From NCBI RefSeq assembly GCF_014697625.1, contig NZ_JACJSG010000025.1, positions 55,783 to 119,782 of the forward strand: a stretch of DNA of 64,000 bases. The letters are read 5' to 3'. This document shows positions 44,751-53,988 of this stretch, in pieces. Source of the DNA: Anabaena azotica FACHB-119 (GTDB lineage: Bacteria; Cyanobacteriota; Cyanobacteriia; Cyanobacteriales; Nostocaceae). The notes under the pieces are model-generated. The model was not told the DNA's origin and searched no databases. It was given only the letters and a program-made list of their open reading frames with translations. The first letter of the stretch is position 1; the number at the start of each line of letters is the position of its first letter. The translations under genes and the position numbers were made by a program.

Positions 44751-46019
44751 TTGTCAAAACAACAACTTACTAATCCTGTGTTTCCAGCCTCGGTGTTTCG
44801 ATTAGACAATGGTTTAACATTTATTCATCAAGAAATTCCCACTACGCCTGTAGTTGTGGCTGATGTCTGGGTGAGAGCTGGAGCAGTTCGTGAGCCTGAA
44901 CCTTGGTTTGGGATGGCACACTTTTTAGAACACATGATTTTTAAGGGAACAGCAACCTTACCACCTGGGATGTTTGACCATCAAATCGAAAACAGGGGGG
45001 GAGTGAGTAATGCAGCTACCAGCTACGATTATGCTAATTACTCTCTAACTACAGCTGCTCCTTACTTAGAAGATACCCTTCCTTGTTTGGCAGATTTACT
45101 ACTAAACGCCGTCATTCCAGAGGATGAGTTTGACCGGGAACGAGATGTAGTATTAGAAGAAATTCGCGCTGGCTATGATGATCCTGACTCGGTAGGATTT
45201 CAATGCTTGTTAGAAAGTATCTATCAGGATCATCCCTATGGACGCTCAATTTTGGGTACTGAGCCAGAACTGATGCAGCAGTCACCAGAAGCTATGCGCT
45301 GTTTTCATCGCGCTCACTACCAACCGGAAAACATGACAGTAGTCATTGCTGGCGGTATTGCACAAAAACCAGCTTGGGAGTTGGTGCAGCGTTCATTTGC
45401 CGATTTTGCTGAACCTCTAAATTGTCCGCAAATCAAGCCAGTAAGCCAACCAGGAATTAGGGGAGTTATTCGCCAAGAATTGACTTTACCACGCATAGAA
45501 CAAGCTAGATTGTTAATAGCATGGGTTGTACCAGGAGTAGAGCAACTCCGCACAGCTTACGGTTTAGATTTATTGTCAGTATTATTGGCGGAAGGGCGGA
45601 CTTCTCGTCTAGTTAGAGATTTGCGAGAAGAACTACAATTAGTCCAAGGAATTTGTAGTAATTTTTCTTTGCAATGTGAATCAAGCTTATTTACTGTTAC
45701 CGCTTGGTTGGAGCCAGAACACATAGAAAGAGTTGAGGATTTAATTCTGAGTCATGTAGATGAAATTCAAACCAATGGTGTGAGCGAACAGGAAATAGCC
45801 CGTACTCGCAGACTTTTATGTAATGAGTACGCCTTCTCTACAGAAACACCGAACCAATTAACAGGGCTTTATGGCTACTACAATACCATCGCTCAAGCAG
45901 AATTAGCAGTGACATATCCACACCAAATTCAATCATTTGGTAGTCAAGAACTGCAACAATTAGCTAAACAACATCTTTCACCAAAGAATTACGCTGTTAC
46001 TATACTGAAACCTATGTAG
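44751..46019 (+). CDS. M16 family zinc peptidase, catalytic subunit
   Basis: The 422-aa protein has the inverted zinc motif H-F-L-E-H (57-61) and the distal Glu in R-D-V-V-L-E-E-I. The C-terminal half lacks the R-x-x-x-G-L-A-Y motif used for substrate binding; the aligned stretch reads R-D-L-R-E-E-L-Q-L-V. It should work with the next gene's product, which has the reverse pattern. TTG 44751 is the only start codon before an in-frame TAA at 44736. Likely substrates are peptides, and no signal peptide is seen. Confidence 0.9.
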   Translation: MSKQQLTNPVFPASVFRLDNGLTFIHQEIPTTPVVVADVWVRAGAVREPEPWFGMAHFLEHMIFKGTATLPPGMFDHQIENRGGVSNAATSYDYANYSLTTAAPYLEDTLPCLADLLLNAVIPEDEFDRERDVVLEEIRAGYDDPDSVGFQCLLESIYQDHPYGRSILGTEPELMQQSPEAMRCFHRAHYQPENMTVVIAGGIAQKPAWELVQRSFADFAEPLNCPQIKPVSQPGIRGVIRQELTLPRIEQARLLIAWVVPGVEQLRTAYGLDLLSVLLAEGRTSRLVRDLREELQLVQGICSNFSLQCESSLFTVTAWLEPEHIERVEDLILSHVDEIQTNGVSEQEIARTRRLLCNEYAFSTETPNQLTGLYGYYNTIAQAELAVTYPHQIQSFGSQELQQLAKQHLSPKNYAVTILKPM

Positions 46020-46020
46020 T

Positions 46021-46140
<120 letters not shown>

Positions 46141-47424
46141 ATGACCCAAACTGTGAAACCATCCCTTGCACAATCCCCAATTCATCGCACTGTACTAGAC
46201 AATGGACTTGTTGTGCTGGTAGCGGAAAATCCAGCCGCAGATATTATTGCGGGACGAATTTTTATCCGTGCTGGTAGTTGCTACGAAAAACGAGAACAAG
46301 CGGGATTAGCCCATTTGCTGGCTGCTGTGTTAACTAAGGGATGTGAGGGACTTTCCAGTTTGGAAATTGCGGAACAGGTGGAGTCTGTAGGCGCAAGTTT
46401 GAGTGCTGATACTTCTACCGATTACTTTTTGCTGTCGTTGAAGACAGTGACATCGGATTTTTCGGAAATTTTAGCATTGGCGGGGCGAATTTTGCGATCG
46501 CCTACCTTCCCCAAAACCCAAGTCGAACTCGAACGGCGTTTAGCACTCCAAAATATCCGTTCCCAAAAAGAGCAACCTTTTACCCTCGCCCTTGAGCAAA
46601 TGCGGCAGGTAATGTATCAAAATCATCCCTATGCTATGTCTGTATTAGGTGATGAAAATACTCTCAACAGCATTACTAAAGAACACTTGGTAGAATATCA
46701 CCAAACTTATTTTCGCCCAGATAATGTAGTAATTAGTATTGCTGGGCGAATCACACTCCCAGAAGCGGTAGATTTAGTACAACAATTTTTTGGTGATTGG
46801 CAAGTACCAACCGTAGCCCCACCAGTGCTTAATTTACCAGATATTACCATAAATCCCCGGCATCAGTTAAAGCCAGTCCAAACACAGCAATCTATCGTCA
46901 TGCTGGGTTATTTAGGCCCATCGGTGAGTTCTCCCGACTACGCCGCGATGAAGTTATTGTCTACTTATTTAGGCAATGGTCTTTCCAGTCGCTTGTTCGT
47001 AGAACTGCGGGAAAAGCGGGGGTTAGCTTATGAAGTTTCAGCATTCTATCCCACCAGGCTTTATCCAGCATCCTTTGTGGTCTACATGGGTACAGCACCA
47101 GAAAATACCAGCATCGCTTTAGAAGGGTTACACACAGAAGTTGAGCTACTTTGTCATGCAGAAGTATCCCCAAACAGCTTACAAGCTGCCAAGAACAAGA
47201 TATTAGGACAGTATGCTTTAGGTAAACAAACTAACGGTCAAATTGCTCAAATATACGGCTGGTATGAAATTTTGGGTTTAGGAATTGACTTTGATCGAGA
47301 ATTTCAAGAACTTATTACTTGTGTGACTGCTCAAGACGCTTTAAAATCGGCGCAGCAGTATTTACAGCAACCTTACATATCTTTAGTTGGGCAAGAAGCC
47401 GCAATTAATCAAGCGATTAAATGA
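46141..47424 (+). CDS. M16 family peptidase, non-catalytic partner
   Basis: The 427-aa protein has the M16 fold, but the zinc motif is lost: H-L-L-A-A stands where H-x-x-E-H should be. The C-terminal half retains L-R-E-K-R-G-L-A-Y-E-V, the Arg/Tyr substrate-binding motif. Together with the preceding gene this is the split arrangement of heterodimeric M16B peptidases, where one subunit carries zinc and the other the R/Y pair. The two genes are 121 bases apart, separated by heptamer repeats. Confidence 0.9.
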   Translation: MTQTVKPSLAQSPIHRTVLDNGLVVLVAENPAADIIAGRIFIRAGSCYEKREQAGLAHLLAAVLTKGCEGLSSLEIAEQVESVGASLSADTSTDYFLLSLKTVTSDFSEILALAGRILRSPTFPKTQVELERRLALQNIRSQKEQPFTLALEQMRQVMYQNHPYAMSVLGDENTLNSITKEHLVEYHQTYFRPDNVVISIAGRITLPEAVDLVQQFFGDWQVPTVAPPVLNLPDITINPRHQLKPVQTQQSIVMLGYLGPSVSSPDYAAMKLLSTYLGNGLSSRLFVELREKRGLAYEVSAFYPTRLYPASFVVYMGTAPENTSIALEGLHTEVELLCHAEVSPNSLQAAKNKILGQYALGKQTNGQIAQIYGWYEILGLGIDFDREFQELITCVTAQDALKSAQQYLQQPYISLVGQEAAINQAIK

Positions 47425-47427
47425 ATT

Positions 47428-47576
47428 AGGACTTACGCATAAAAACGAAAAATCAAGCGTTTGGGCAAGGGTGTGGGGGTATAGGGGTATAGGGGTGTAA
47501 ATCTTTAAACCCTTACACCCTTACACCCTTACACCCTTACACCCTGCCTCAACAGAAAACTTCGATGCGTAAGTCC
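47428..47576. mobile_element. MITE-like element, AGGACTTACGCA termini, distinct core
   Basis: AGGACTTACGCAT is perfectly inverted at the right end. The core is different from other copies: GGGTATAGGGGTATAGGGG and TTACACCC tandem repeats, then CTGCCTCAACAGAAAACTT. That last block recurs at about 55919-55940. It lies 4 bases after the M16 partner's stop codon. Confidence 0.7.
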
Positions 47577-47670
47577 TGTGAATGCTTCAGCACCTAGTAC
47601 TATAAAAAGACTACTCAATTAACACAAGCGGGGATAATATTAGCATCAGAAGATTCTGAGAGCAATTTCT

Positions 47671-48666
47671 ATGAAAGGCAGCTTGAGAGCAAGTATCGCT
47701 TATTTAGAGCCACAAACTATATTTCGCTGCTGCAATGCAAGCAAGTTTTATTGGTTACTTTTGCTATCCTCAATGACTACGTTCATCGGCTCTTCGGCTG
47801 TAGTAGCAATTGCACCACCACAACAAATTGCCCAACAAGCTGTTATTAACCGTCCTACGCTCAGGCTTGGGAGTCAAGGTGAACGTGTCTCTGAACTTCA
47901 AGCAACTTTGAGGCTTTTGGGTTTTTATTCAGGTGCGGTAGATGGGGTTTATAACGAAAGTACAGCAAATGCTGTGTCTCAATTCAAACAAGCAGCTGGC
48001 TTGACTCCAGATGGTGTGGTTGATGCTGCTACTTGGCAAAGATTATTCCCTAATCAACCAACAGGTACATCCACGGCTGCTGTACCAAACACAACAGCTA
48101 ATCCGCCAGCAACCTCAACAAGTGATTTTCCTGTTCCCACTCAGTCTGCAACTACTCCTACAGCTAACCCCAGAGTGACAACTCCTACTCCATTAGCTAA
48201 CACAAGACCTGAGCCAAGACCAACCAACACAAGACCTGCTCCTAATCAAGTTGTCAGAACTAGACCTGCTCCCCCCAGAACTACAACGCCTACTCCTAGA
48301 CAACAAACAACTACTCAAAGGACATCTTCCGCCCCGCGCCTTAGCCCCACACCCCCATCTCAACGAATTTCTGGTATACAATACACTACCGAAGGCTGGC
48401 CGATTTTGCGTGTGGGGATGAAAAATGCTGAAGTAACTAGATTGCAACAAAGATTGAGTCAGCTTGGTCTATTAAAGGGTGGTGTTGATGGATATTTTGG
48501 AGTGCAAACCGAAGATGCACTCAAAGCTGCTCAAAAACGCTATGGTATAGAACCTGATGGTGTGGCTGGTGGTGCGACTTGGGAAGCACTAGCAAGGCGA
48601 TCGCCAACGGCGGGGCGAAGCACATCGCCTACTACAGGGCGTAGCACATCATCCCAGCAACGTTAA
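47671..48666 (+). CDS. Exported protein with two peptidoglycan-binding domains
   Basis: The 331-aa protein has a hydrophobic segment at about 28-48 (signal peptide or anchor). A PG_binding_1 domain follows (about 66-125; D-G-V-Y-N-E-S-T-A-N-A-V), then a ~100-residue Pro/Thr/Arg linker, a second PG_binding_1 domain (about 248-305; D-G-Y-F-G-V-Q-T-E-D-A-L) and a short repeated tail (T-A-G-R-S-T-S-P). There is no catalytic domain, so it is probably a wall-binding structural protein. A later start near residue 35 is possible. Confidence 0.85.
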   Translation: MKGSLRASIAYLEPQTIFRCCNASKFYWLLLLSSMTTFIGSSAVVAIAPPQQIAQQAVINRPTLRLGSQGERVSELQATLRLLGFYSGAVDGVYNESTANAVSQFKQAAGLTPDGVVDAATWQRLFPNQPTGTSTAAVPNTTANPPATSTSDFPVPTQSATTPTANPRVTTPTPLANTRPEPRPTNTRPAPNQVVRTRPAPPRTTTPTPRQQTTTQRTSSAPRLSPTPPSQRISGIQYTTEGWPILRVGMKNAEVTRLQQRLSQLGLLKGGVDGYFGVQTEDALKAAQKRYGIEPDGVAGGATWEALARRSPTAGRSTSPTTGRSTSSQQR

Positions 48667-48724
48667 GCTAAAGTAGGTATTATCTGCTGAGTTTGTCATC
48701 CTTAAAAGATATCTAAACTCAGCA

Positions 48725-48868
48725 CTAAGTAAGCCGTTGAAAATAAATCAAATTATGTTAACGAATGTAAGGTTATCACAATTGAGTGAGTAGTAAGGAC
48801 TTTAGTCCTGAAAAAAAGGACTAAAGTCCTTACTACAAACCTTGATTTATTTAGACCGTTCTACTTAA
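48725..48868. repeat. Palindromic repeat (AAGGACTTTAGTCC family), copy 3 (inverted)
   Basis: It shows the same parts as 11745-11867 but in reverse orientation: CTAAGTAAGCCGTTGAAAATA at the left, a GTAAGGACTTTAGTCC/GGACTAAAGTCCTTAC core, and GATTTATTTAGACCG at the right. Confidence 0.7.
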
Positions 48869-48869
48869 G

Positions 48870-49021
48870 TTAATGTGAGTTCGACCAGCGTTGTTTTGAC
48901 CTGTCCCCCATCCCCTCTCCTTCGAGGAGAGGGGAGTAAGAGGGTGAGGTTTTCGTTTCTCCTCCCTCTCCTCGTAGGAGAGGGAGGTTGGGAGGGAGAG
49001 GTTCATCGAACTCACGTTAAG
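48870..49021. mobile_element. Double-hairpin element with 15-bp termini
   Basis: TTAATGTGAGTTCGA and, at the right end, TCGAACTCACGTTAA are inverted with one mismatch. The core has two hairpins (CCCCTCTCC/GGAGAGGGG, about 48912-48934, and CCTCTCC/GGAGAGG, about 48964-48985). The core resembles those at 16019 and 18473 in design, and again has different termini. Confidence 0.6.
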
Positions 49022-49088
49022 TTAATTCTTACAGCCAAAAAGTAAAAATTATCTCAATTTATTACTGATTTCTGCCAAACAACAACTG

Positions 49089-49442
49089 ATGAAACACTTT
49101 TTATTGACATGGCTCGGTACTGCGTTGGCTTTGCTGATTACTGCCCATATTGTGCCGGGATTTGCTGTTAAAGGTTTTATAACTGCTCTGGTTGCTGTTA
49201 TAGTGATAGGGTTAGTCAATGCTTTAATTCGACCAATACTCAGCATTTTGTCTTTCCCCATTACCTTACTAACTTTTGGGTTATTCACATTTGTAATTAA
49301 TGCTTTAATCCTATGGTTGGCAAGCGCTATCACACCAGGTTCTGATTTTAAAATTGAAGGCTTTTTTGCTGCTTTTTTGGGTTCAATTGTTCTCTCTATT
49401 GTTTCCAGCTTTATTAATTACATTTTGAGAGCAGTTGAATAA
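49089..49442 (+). CDS. Phage-holin-family membrane protein (4TM, PF04020-like)
   Basis: The 117-aa protein has four membrane segments, starting L-T-W-L-G-T-A-L-A-L-L-I-T-A. The family signature is G-L-V-N-A-L-I-R-P-I-L-S-I-L-S-F-P-I-T-L-L-T-F-G-L-F. Proteins of this kind are widespread in bacteria outside prophages, and their role is unclear. The 3' end overlaps the convergent cobalamin-related gene by 25 bases. Confidence 0.88.
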   Translation: MKHFLLTWLGTALALLITAHIVPGFAVKGFITALVAVIVIGLVNALIRPILSILSFPITLLTFGLFTFVINALILWLASAITPGSDFKIEGFFAAFLGSIVLSIVSSFINYILRAVE

Positions 49443-49894
49443 TATAATTCGTGGCTATGGGCGATCGCGATCGTGACCACTCCCGGTTCCCCAACTAAGC
49501 GAAAAATTTGTTTGGGAACTAAAAGCTTTACCCCTAACTGTTGTTTTTCACTGGCTGAAGCCGCAAGCATAGCCGCAGCCTCAGCAACGCTGGCGGTTCC
49601 CACCTTTGCTGCGATCGCTTCACTGGGGTGAGGTACAGTAACATGAGTCAGCATTTCTGCGCTAAAAGTTTTTAAAGGCAATTTGCACAAGCTGCAATAC
49701 TCTAGTAAACCGGGTTCTGATGCTTTTGTATCAATAGTCGCAATACCTGTAATTACTTTTTGATCAAGTTGATTTTCTTGGAAGACTTGGTTAATTGCTG
49801 CGGCGATTAAGTGATGAGAAACACCCGCTTGACAACCAAATCCTACCCACAGATTTTCTGCAAACCGCCGTTGTCTATTAATTTTGGTTTTCAC
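49418..49894 (-). CDS. CbiG C-terminal / CobE-like protein
   Basis: The 158-aa protein matches the C-terminal domain of CbiG, also found alone as CobE, in cobalamin synthesis. Motifs are L-W-V-G-F-G-C-Q-A-G-V near the start, G-I-A-T-I-D-T-K-A-S-E-P-G-L in the middle, and V-G-T-A-S-V-A-E-A-A-A. No other cobalamin genes are adjacent. The first ~12 residues are basic. It overlaps the holin-like gene tail to tail. Confidence 0.88.
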   Translation of the reverse strand: MKTKINRQRRFAENLWVGFGCQAGVSHHLIAAAINQVFQENQLDQKVITGIATIDTKASEPGLLEYCSLCKLPLKTFSAEMLTHVTVPHPSEAIAAKVGTASVAEAAAMLAASASEKQQLGVKLLVPKQIFRLVGEPGVVTIAIAHSHELYYSTALKM

Positions 49895-50014
49895 TACTAA
49901 TTTGTAGCTAGGTAGAACTTGACACTTTTGAGTTTTATGTAATTAAAAAACTTATAGACTATACTATTTTGACGTTTACTAAGATACTGATAAACTGATA
50001 GTTAGAATACTGTT

Positions 50015-50244
50015 CTCAGAAATGAAAAACTATATATTAAGCATATCTAGCACAGTAGGAAACATCGAGGGAGGACAAGGTAAAAATAGAAAGTATATTT
50101 ACTTTTCTAGTTTTGTTTCCTTGATACCTTGGAAACACATACATTTTACCTGGTCTACTTCGGTGTTTCAATTTCTTCATTTGATTGACGATCGCTTCGT
50201 CAAAATGTTGCACAGTAAATTTTTTTTAGCTTTTCATTTCTGAG
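50015..50244. mobile_element. 230-bp element with perfect 14-bp terminal inverted repeats
   Basis: CTCAGAAATGAAAA at 50015-50028 is exactly inverted at 50231-50244. A 73-codon frame (50022-50243) begins with the ATG in the left terminus and ends with the TGA in the right terminus, but its sequence has no domain-like character. I call it a MITE-like element. The flanking spacer (49895-50014 and 50245-50533) shows only CTTTGTGTCTCTGTGG repeats near 50480-50540. Confidence 0.6.
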
Positions 50245-50533
50245 TTTTATTTTTATACTTCCTTAGTATTTAATTAAATAACGTGATTTCACTTGCTTGT
50301 CAAGATGCCTATTCATGATTTTGTGACATAAAAAAATTCGAGTCACATTTCCCTAAAAAATGTTTTATTTTCTACAAGAAATTCTGATTTTTACTGCCGA
50401 CTAGTTAAATCTCTTTTGTCTCACTAGGAAAAGAAACAAGAGAGAGTAAATAGAAAACCTTTGCAACCTCTTAACTCTGTGTCTTTGTGTCTCTGTGGTT
50501 GAATAAATTATTTTTTACCACAGAGGCACAGAG

Positions 50534-51709
50534 TCACAGAGAAAAAGATAAGCCATTAGTCAATTTTTTGGCTGAATCAAATTTGTGATAAATGGTATTT
50601 CGTTGTTGGTAAGGTCTGCCTAAAGAAGCGATCGCATTTTGTAATGTCTCCACTTCCATACAAGTACCACCCACAGCACCAGCCATTGTAGTGATGTGTT
50701 CTTCCATCAATGTGCCACCGATATCATTACAACCCCACAATAGGGCTTCGGTAGCCCCAGCTAGTCCCAACTTCACCCAACTCGGCTGATGGTTTGGTAT
50801 CCAATTGCCTAAGTAAATCCTCGCAACCGCACCTAATAATAGGGCATCGGCTAACACTGGTTGGTCGCGTCCTACACGGCGACGTAAAGATTTAGGCGCT
50901 TCTTGACCAACAAAAGGCAGGACAATAAACTCGGTAATGCGGGCTGGGTATTGCTGATGGACGCTTGTTTGTTGTAGCGATCGCAATTTTTCTAAATGCC
51001 CAATTTGTTGTTCTGGGGTTTCAATATGCCCTGATAAGATGGTGCTGGTCGTATATATGCCTAATTTATGGGCTGTACCGATAATTTCTAACCAAGTAGC
51101 AGTATTAATTTTTTCAGGGCAGAGTATGCGCCGCACTTCATCATCTAACACTTCTGCGGCTGTACCTGGCATGGAATCAACACCAGCATTTTGCAAAGCA
51201 GAGATGACATCAATATATTCGATTCCGTCCACTCTGGCAATAAACTGCACCTCTTGGGGCGAAAAAGCATGGAGATGAATTTGCGGATACTCTTGCTTGA
51301 TAGTTTCCACTAATTTGAGGTAATAAGCCAGAGATTTACCGTTAATCTGCGCCTGTGGGTGCAATCCTCCCTGCATACAGATTTCCGTTGCCCCTCTTTG
51401 CACAGCATCATGGGTTTTTTCGAGAATAGCCGCCCAATTTAACCAATAAGCGTCAACATCTCCATCATCTCGGCGGAATGCACAAAAACTACAGTGCTGC
51501 TCGCAAATGTTAGTAAAGTTAATATTACGGTTAATTACGTAAGTAACAGTATCACCGGCTTGCCGTTGGCGGAGTTTGTCAGCCGTAGCGCGAATAGCTG
51601 CGATCGCTCCTGCCTCAGTTTGCTTGAGTAATACTACTCCTTCTGGCGGCGATATATCATCCCCTATCAAGGCACGCTCAAGAATTGTATCAATAGTCTT
51701 ATACTTCAC
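50534..51709 (-). CDS. cofH: FO synthase subunit 2 (CofH), radical SAM
   Basis: CofH joins tyrosine-derived and pyrimidine parts to form 7,8-didemethyl-8-hydroxy-5-deazariboflavin (FO) together with CofG. In cyanobacteria FO serves as antenna of some DNA photolyases. The radical SAM cluster motif C-E-Q-H-C-S-F-C places Cys at 69, 73 and 76. Family motifs include I-C-M-Q-G-G-L-H-P and L-P-G-T-A-A-E-type S-M-P-G-T-A-A-E-V-L-D-D. The length of 391 aa is normal. cofG is not in the window. Confidence 0.93.
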   Translation of the reverse strand: MKYKTIDTILERALIGDDISPPEGVVLLKQTEAGAIAAIRATADKLRQRQAGDTVTYVINRNINFTNICEQHCSFCAFRRDDGDVDAYWLNWAAILEKTHDAVQRGATEICMQGGLHPQAQINGKSLAYYLKLVETIKQEYPQIHLHAFSPQEVQFIARVDGIEYIDVISALQNAGVDSMPGTAAEVLDDEVRRILCPEKINTATWLEIIGTAHKLGIYTTSTILSGHIETPEQQIGHLEKLRSLQQTSVHQQYPARITEFIVLPFVGQEAPKSLRRRVGRDQPVLADALLLGAVARIYLGNWIPNHQPSWVKLGLAGATEALLWGCNDIGGTLMEEHITTMAGAVGGTCMEVETLQNAIASLGRPYQQRNTIYHKFDSAKKLTNGLSFSL

Positions 51710-51962
51710 AGTTAATTAAAAATATTTATATAGAATTTGAGCTTCACTAGCCTACACACAGCAAATTTATTATTAACCACACTAAAAAATTATACAACTT
51801 TTACAGTTTGTTTTCACAAGATAATTTACCGTATGGTATTGTATGTCATATTACTTATGTCTTTCTCTTACTTAATTCCTAATAGTACCAATTTTTACCA
51901 ATAGCACCAAAGTTTTAACATTGTCTGATTTAATTAGTTAAACTTTTTCTGTAATTCTCAAG

Positions 51963-53549
51963 ATGAAATTACCAAAATTTAATGCACCTTTAGTAATTAT
52001 CTTATCAGGTATAATTTTTTCCTTATACTTACTTTCACAAGTACCTGATGATATCTATTTTAGTGGAGATGCTGGACTAAAAGCGCTACTAGCACGACAG
52101 CTTAGTGCGGGAAAGCTAAATTTTGATTTAAATTTAACAGTACCCTCATGGGTACAAAACCTTTGGAATAATGGACTGTATCCTTTTGAACCACCCTTTA
52201 GTTATAAAATAGCTAACCGTTATTACATTACATTCCCCTTCACTTTTCCTTTAGTCACCGCACCTTTTTATGCCTTATTCGGTTATCGAGGTTTCTATAT
52301 AGTTCCCCTATTATCTACCTGGGTAATCTGGTTTAATTTCTATCGGATTTGTCAGTTTTTTCAAGTTAGTATAGTGACAATATCCGTTGGTCTTGCCACA
52401 TTAATATTTGCTTCCCCGCTTACCATGTATAGTGCGATGTATTGGGAGCATACACTTGCAGTTAGTCTAGCATTTAGTGGATTGGTAATTGTTTTGACTA
52501 AGGGCGAAGCAACGTTTACTAAAAAAGATGCTGTGACTAGTGGTGTTTTGATTGGCTTGTCTGTTTGGTTTAGACCTGAATTTCTGGCATTAGTAGCGAT
52601 TTTACTACCGCTAATTGTGGTTTCTTATGTGTTGAAGCTAGGCAAATTCAACATCATTGACAAGCAAAAAACGCTATTTATCGTTGCATTGCTGACTACG
52701 ATTGTTGGTTTTTTTATTACCAATAAATTGATTTATAATCATCCTCTAGGCGCTCATGCACTACAAGTTGTAGAAGAGTTTTCGCTGCAAAAAAGGCTAA
52801 CAACTGCAACGAGAATTTTCGGTAAATTGTGGAATAATTTCCGAGAATACTTCCCCATCATCTATTTCATCATCATTTTTACAGGATTGTCAGCGCTTTA
52901 TAAAACTATGAAACTGACACCTGTCATGCAGAAGATTATAGTAATATCTACCCCATTCATGTTTCTAGTACCTATACTTTTACCAAGTGATGGCGGTAAG
53001 CAGTGGGGGCCTAGATTTTTATTGATTCTGATTCCCCTATTAAGCTTATTAACAGTATTTCTTCTAGAATCTAGTTTTTATATCAGAAAGTTTGGCATCA
53101 AATATATTAGTAGCGCCGTCTTTGTCGCATTGTTTGTGCTTGGCGTTCACACAAATACAGTCATGGGTTTAAATCACAGCTATTACACAGGAAATGCTGA
53201 AGCTGTTGATATCCTAAATTTCTTCCGTAAAGATAATCACAAAATTGTAGCCGTTGCCCATCAATATATTAGTCAAAGTTTTGAATCTGCTTTTAAAGAG
53301 AAAATATTTTTCCTCACAAAGACATCAGATGCTGTGAGTAAGTTGAGTTTAGCATTGCATGAACAAGGTTATAATAATTTTGTTTATGTATGTGCCTTTT
53401 ATGATCCATGTTACTCTTCACCAACCATCCCAACTAAGCTAAATATTGCAGCTAAAAACAAACCTTTGCTTGTGCAATTCACAGAAATCAAAAAGAACAA
53501 AAAATATATTCTTCAAGAAGCTAAGATTTTGCAAGCTGAAGTTAACTAA
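51963..53549 (+). CDS. Polytopic membrane protein, GT-C glycosyltransferase-like
   Basis: The 528-aa protein has about ten to eleven membrane segments. An early extracytoplasmic loop holds Y-F-S-G-D-A-G-L-K (D-A/D-E-type acidic motif of GT-C enzymes), and a soluble C-terminal domain of ~100 residues follows. It fits the glycosyltransferase family 39/83 superfamily in shape, but sequence motifs are weak. It heads a run of four such envelope-sugar genes on the plus strand. Confidence 0.7.
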   Translation: MKLPKFNAPLVIILSGIIFSLYLLSQVPDDIYFSGDAGLKALLARQLSAGKLNFDLNLTVPSWVQNLWNNGLYPFEPPFSYKIANRYYITFPFTFPLVTAPFYALFGYRGFYIVPLLSTWVIWFNFYRICQFFQVSIVTISVGLATLIFASPLTMYSAMYWEHTLAVSLAFSGLVIVLTKGEATFTKKDAVTSGVLIGLSVWFRPEFLALVAILLPLIVVSYVLKLGKFNIIDKQKTLFIVALLTTIVGFFITNKLIYNHPLGAHALQVVEEFSLQKRLTTATRIFGKLWNNFREYFPIIYFIIIFTGLSALYKTMKLTPVMQKIIVISTPFMFLVPILLPSDGGKQWGPRFLLILIPLLSLLTVFLLESSFYIRKFGIKYISSAVFVALFVLGVHTNTVMGLNHSYYTGNAEAVDILNFFRKDNHKIVAVAHQYISQSFESAFKEKIFFLTKTSDAVSKLSLALHEQGYNNFVYVCAFYDPCYSSPTIPTKLNIAAKNKPLLVQFTEIKKNKKYILQEAKILQAEVN

Positions 53550-53555
53550 ATTGAG

Positions 53556-53728
53556 TTTGTAGTAAAGGCTTTAGCCTTCCTTTAAATCAGTTATCAGTTA
53601 GCCAGGGCGTATGGTGGGGAATAAAGAAGCGCCAACATACACATTCCACCAGTTGATGCGGTGTTTTACTAAGGTATTTAACTGATAACTGTTCATTGTT
53701 AAAGACTAAAGTCTTTACTACAAACCTA
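53556..53728. repeat. Nested palindromic repeats
   Basis: The outer repeat GTTTGTAGTAAAGGCTTTAG (53556-53575) pairs with CTAAAGTCTTTACTACAAAC (about 53707-53728). Within it, at about 53583-53697, lies a copy of the GGCGTATGGTGGGGA family bounded by ATCAGTTATCAGTTA and TAACTGATAACTGTT. This looks like one element inserted in the loop of another. The remaining bases to 53988 show no gene. Confidence 0.7.
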
Positions 53729-53988
53729 TGTTATGTTCACATAAGCTTGTTCAACAGCGAAAACTTATACAAGTTTTTTGCCAGCAGTCGATAAAACCCT
53801 GTAGCTTTTAAACAAGGGAAAAGGTTGGTTGAATAAGGCATACCAGCAAATTGTTAGTATTTAAAATAACAAACATCTTTAGTATTTATTATTAAAAAAA
53901 ATATTTAGTTATACTTAACGCAATTATTACAGAAGCAGAGAAATAATGCTGGTATCATGATGAGCATACCTTATAAGCAACTATATTG

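Noticed and set aside
50022..50243. 73-codon frame as a gene
   Set aside because: It starts and stops inside the inverted termini of a small element and shows no domain or signal, so I treat it as a by-product of the element.
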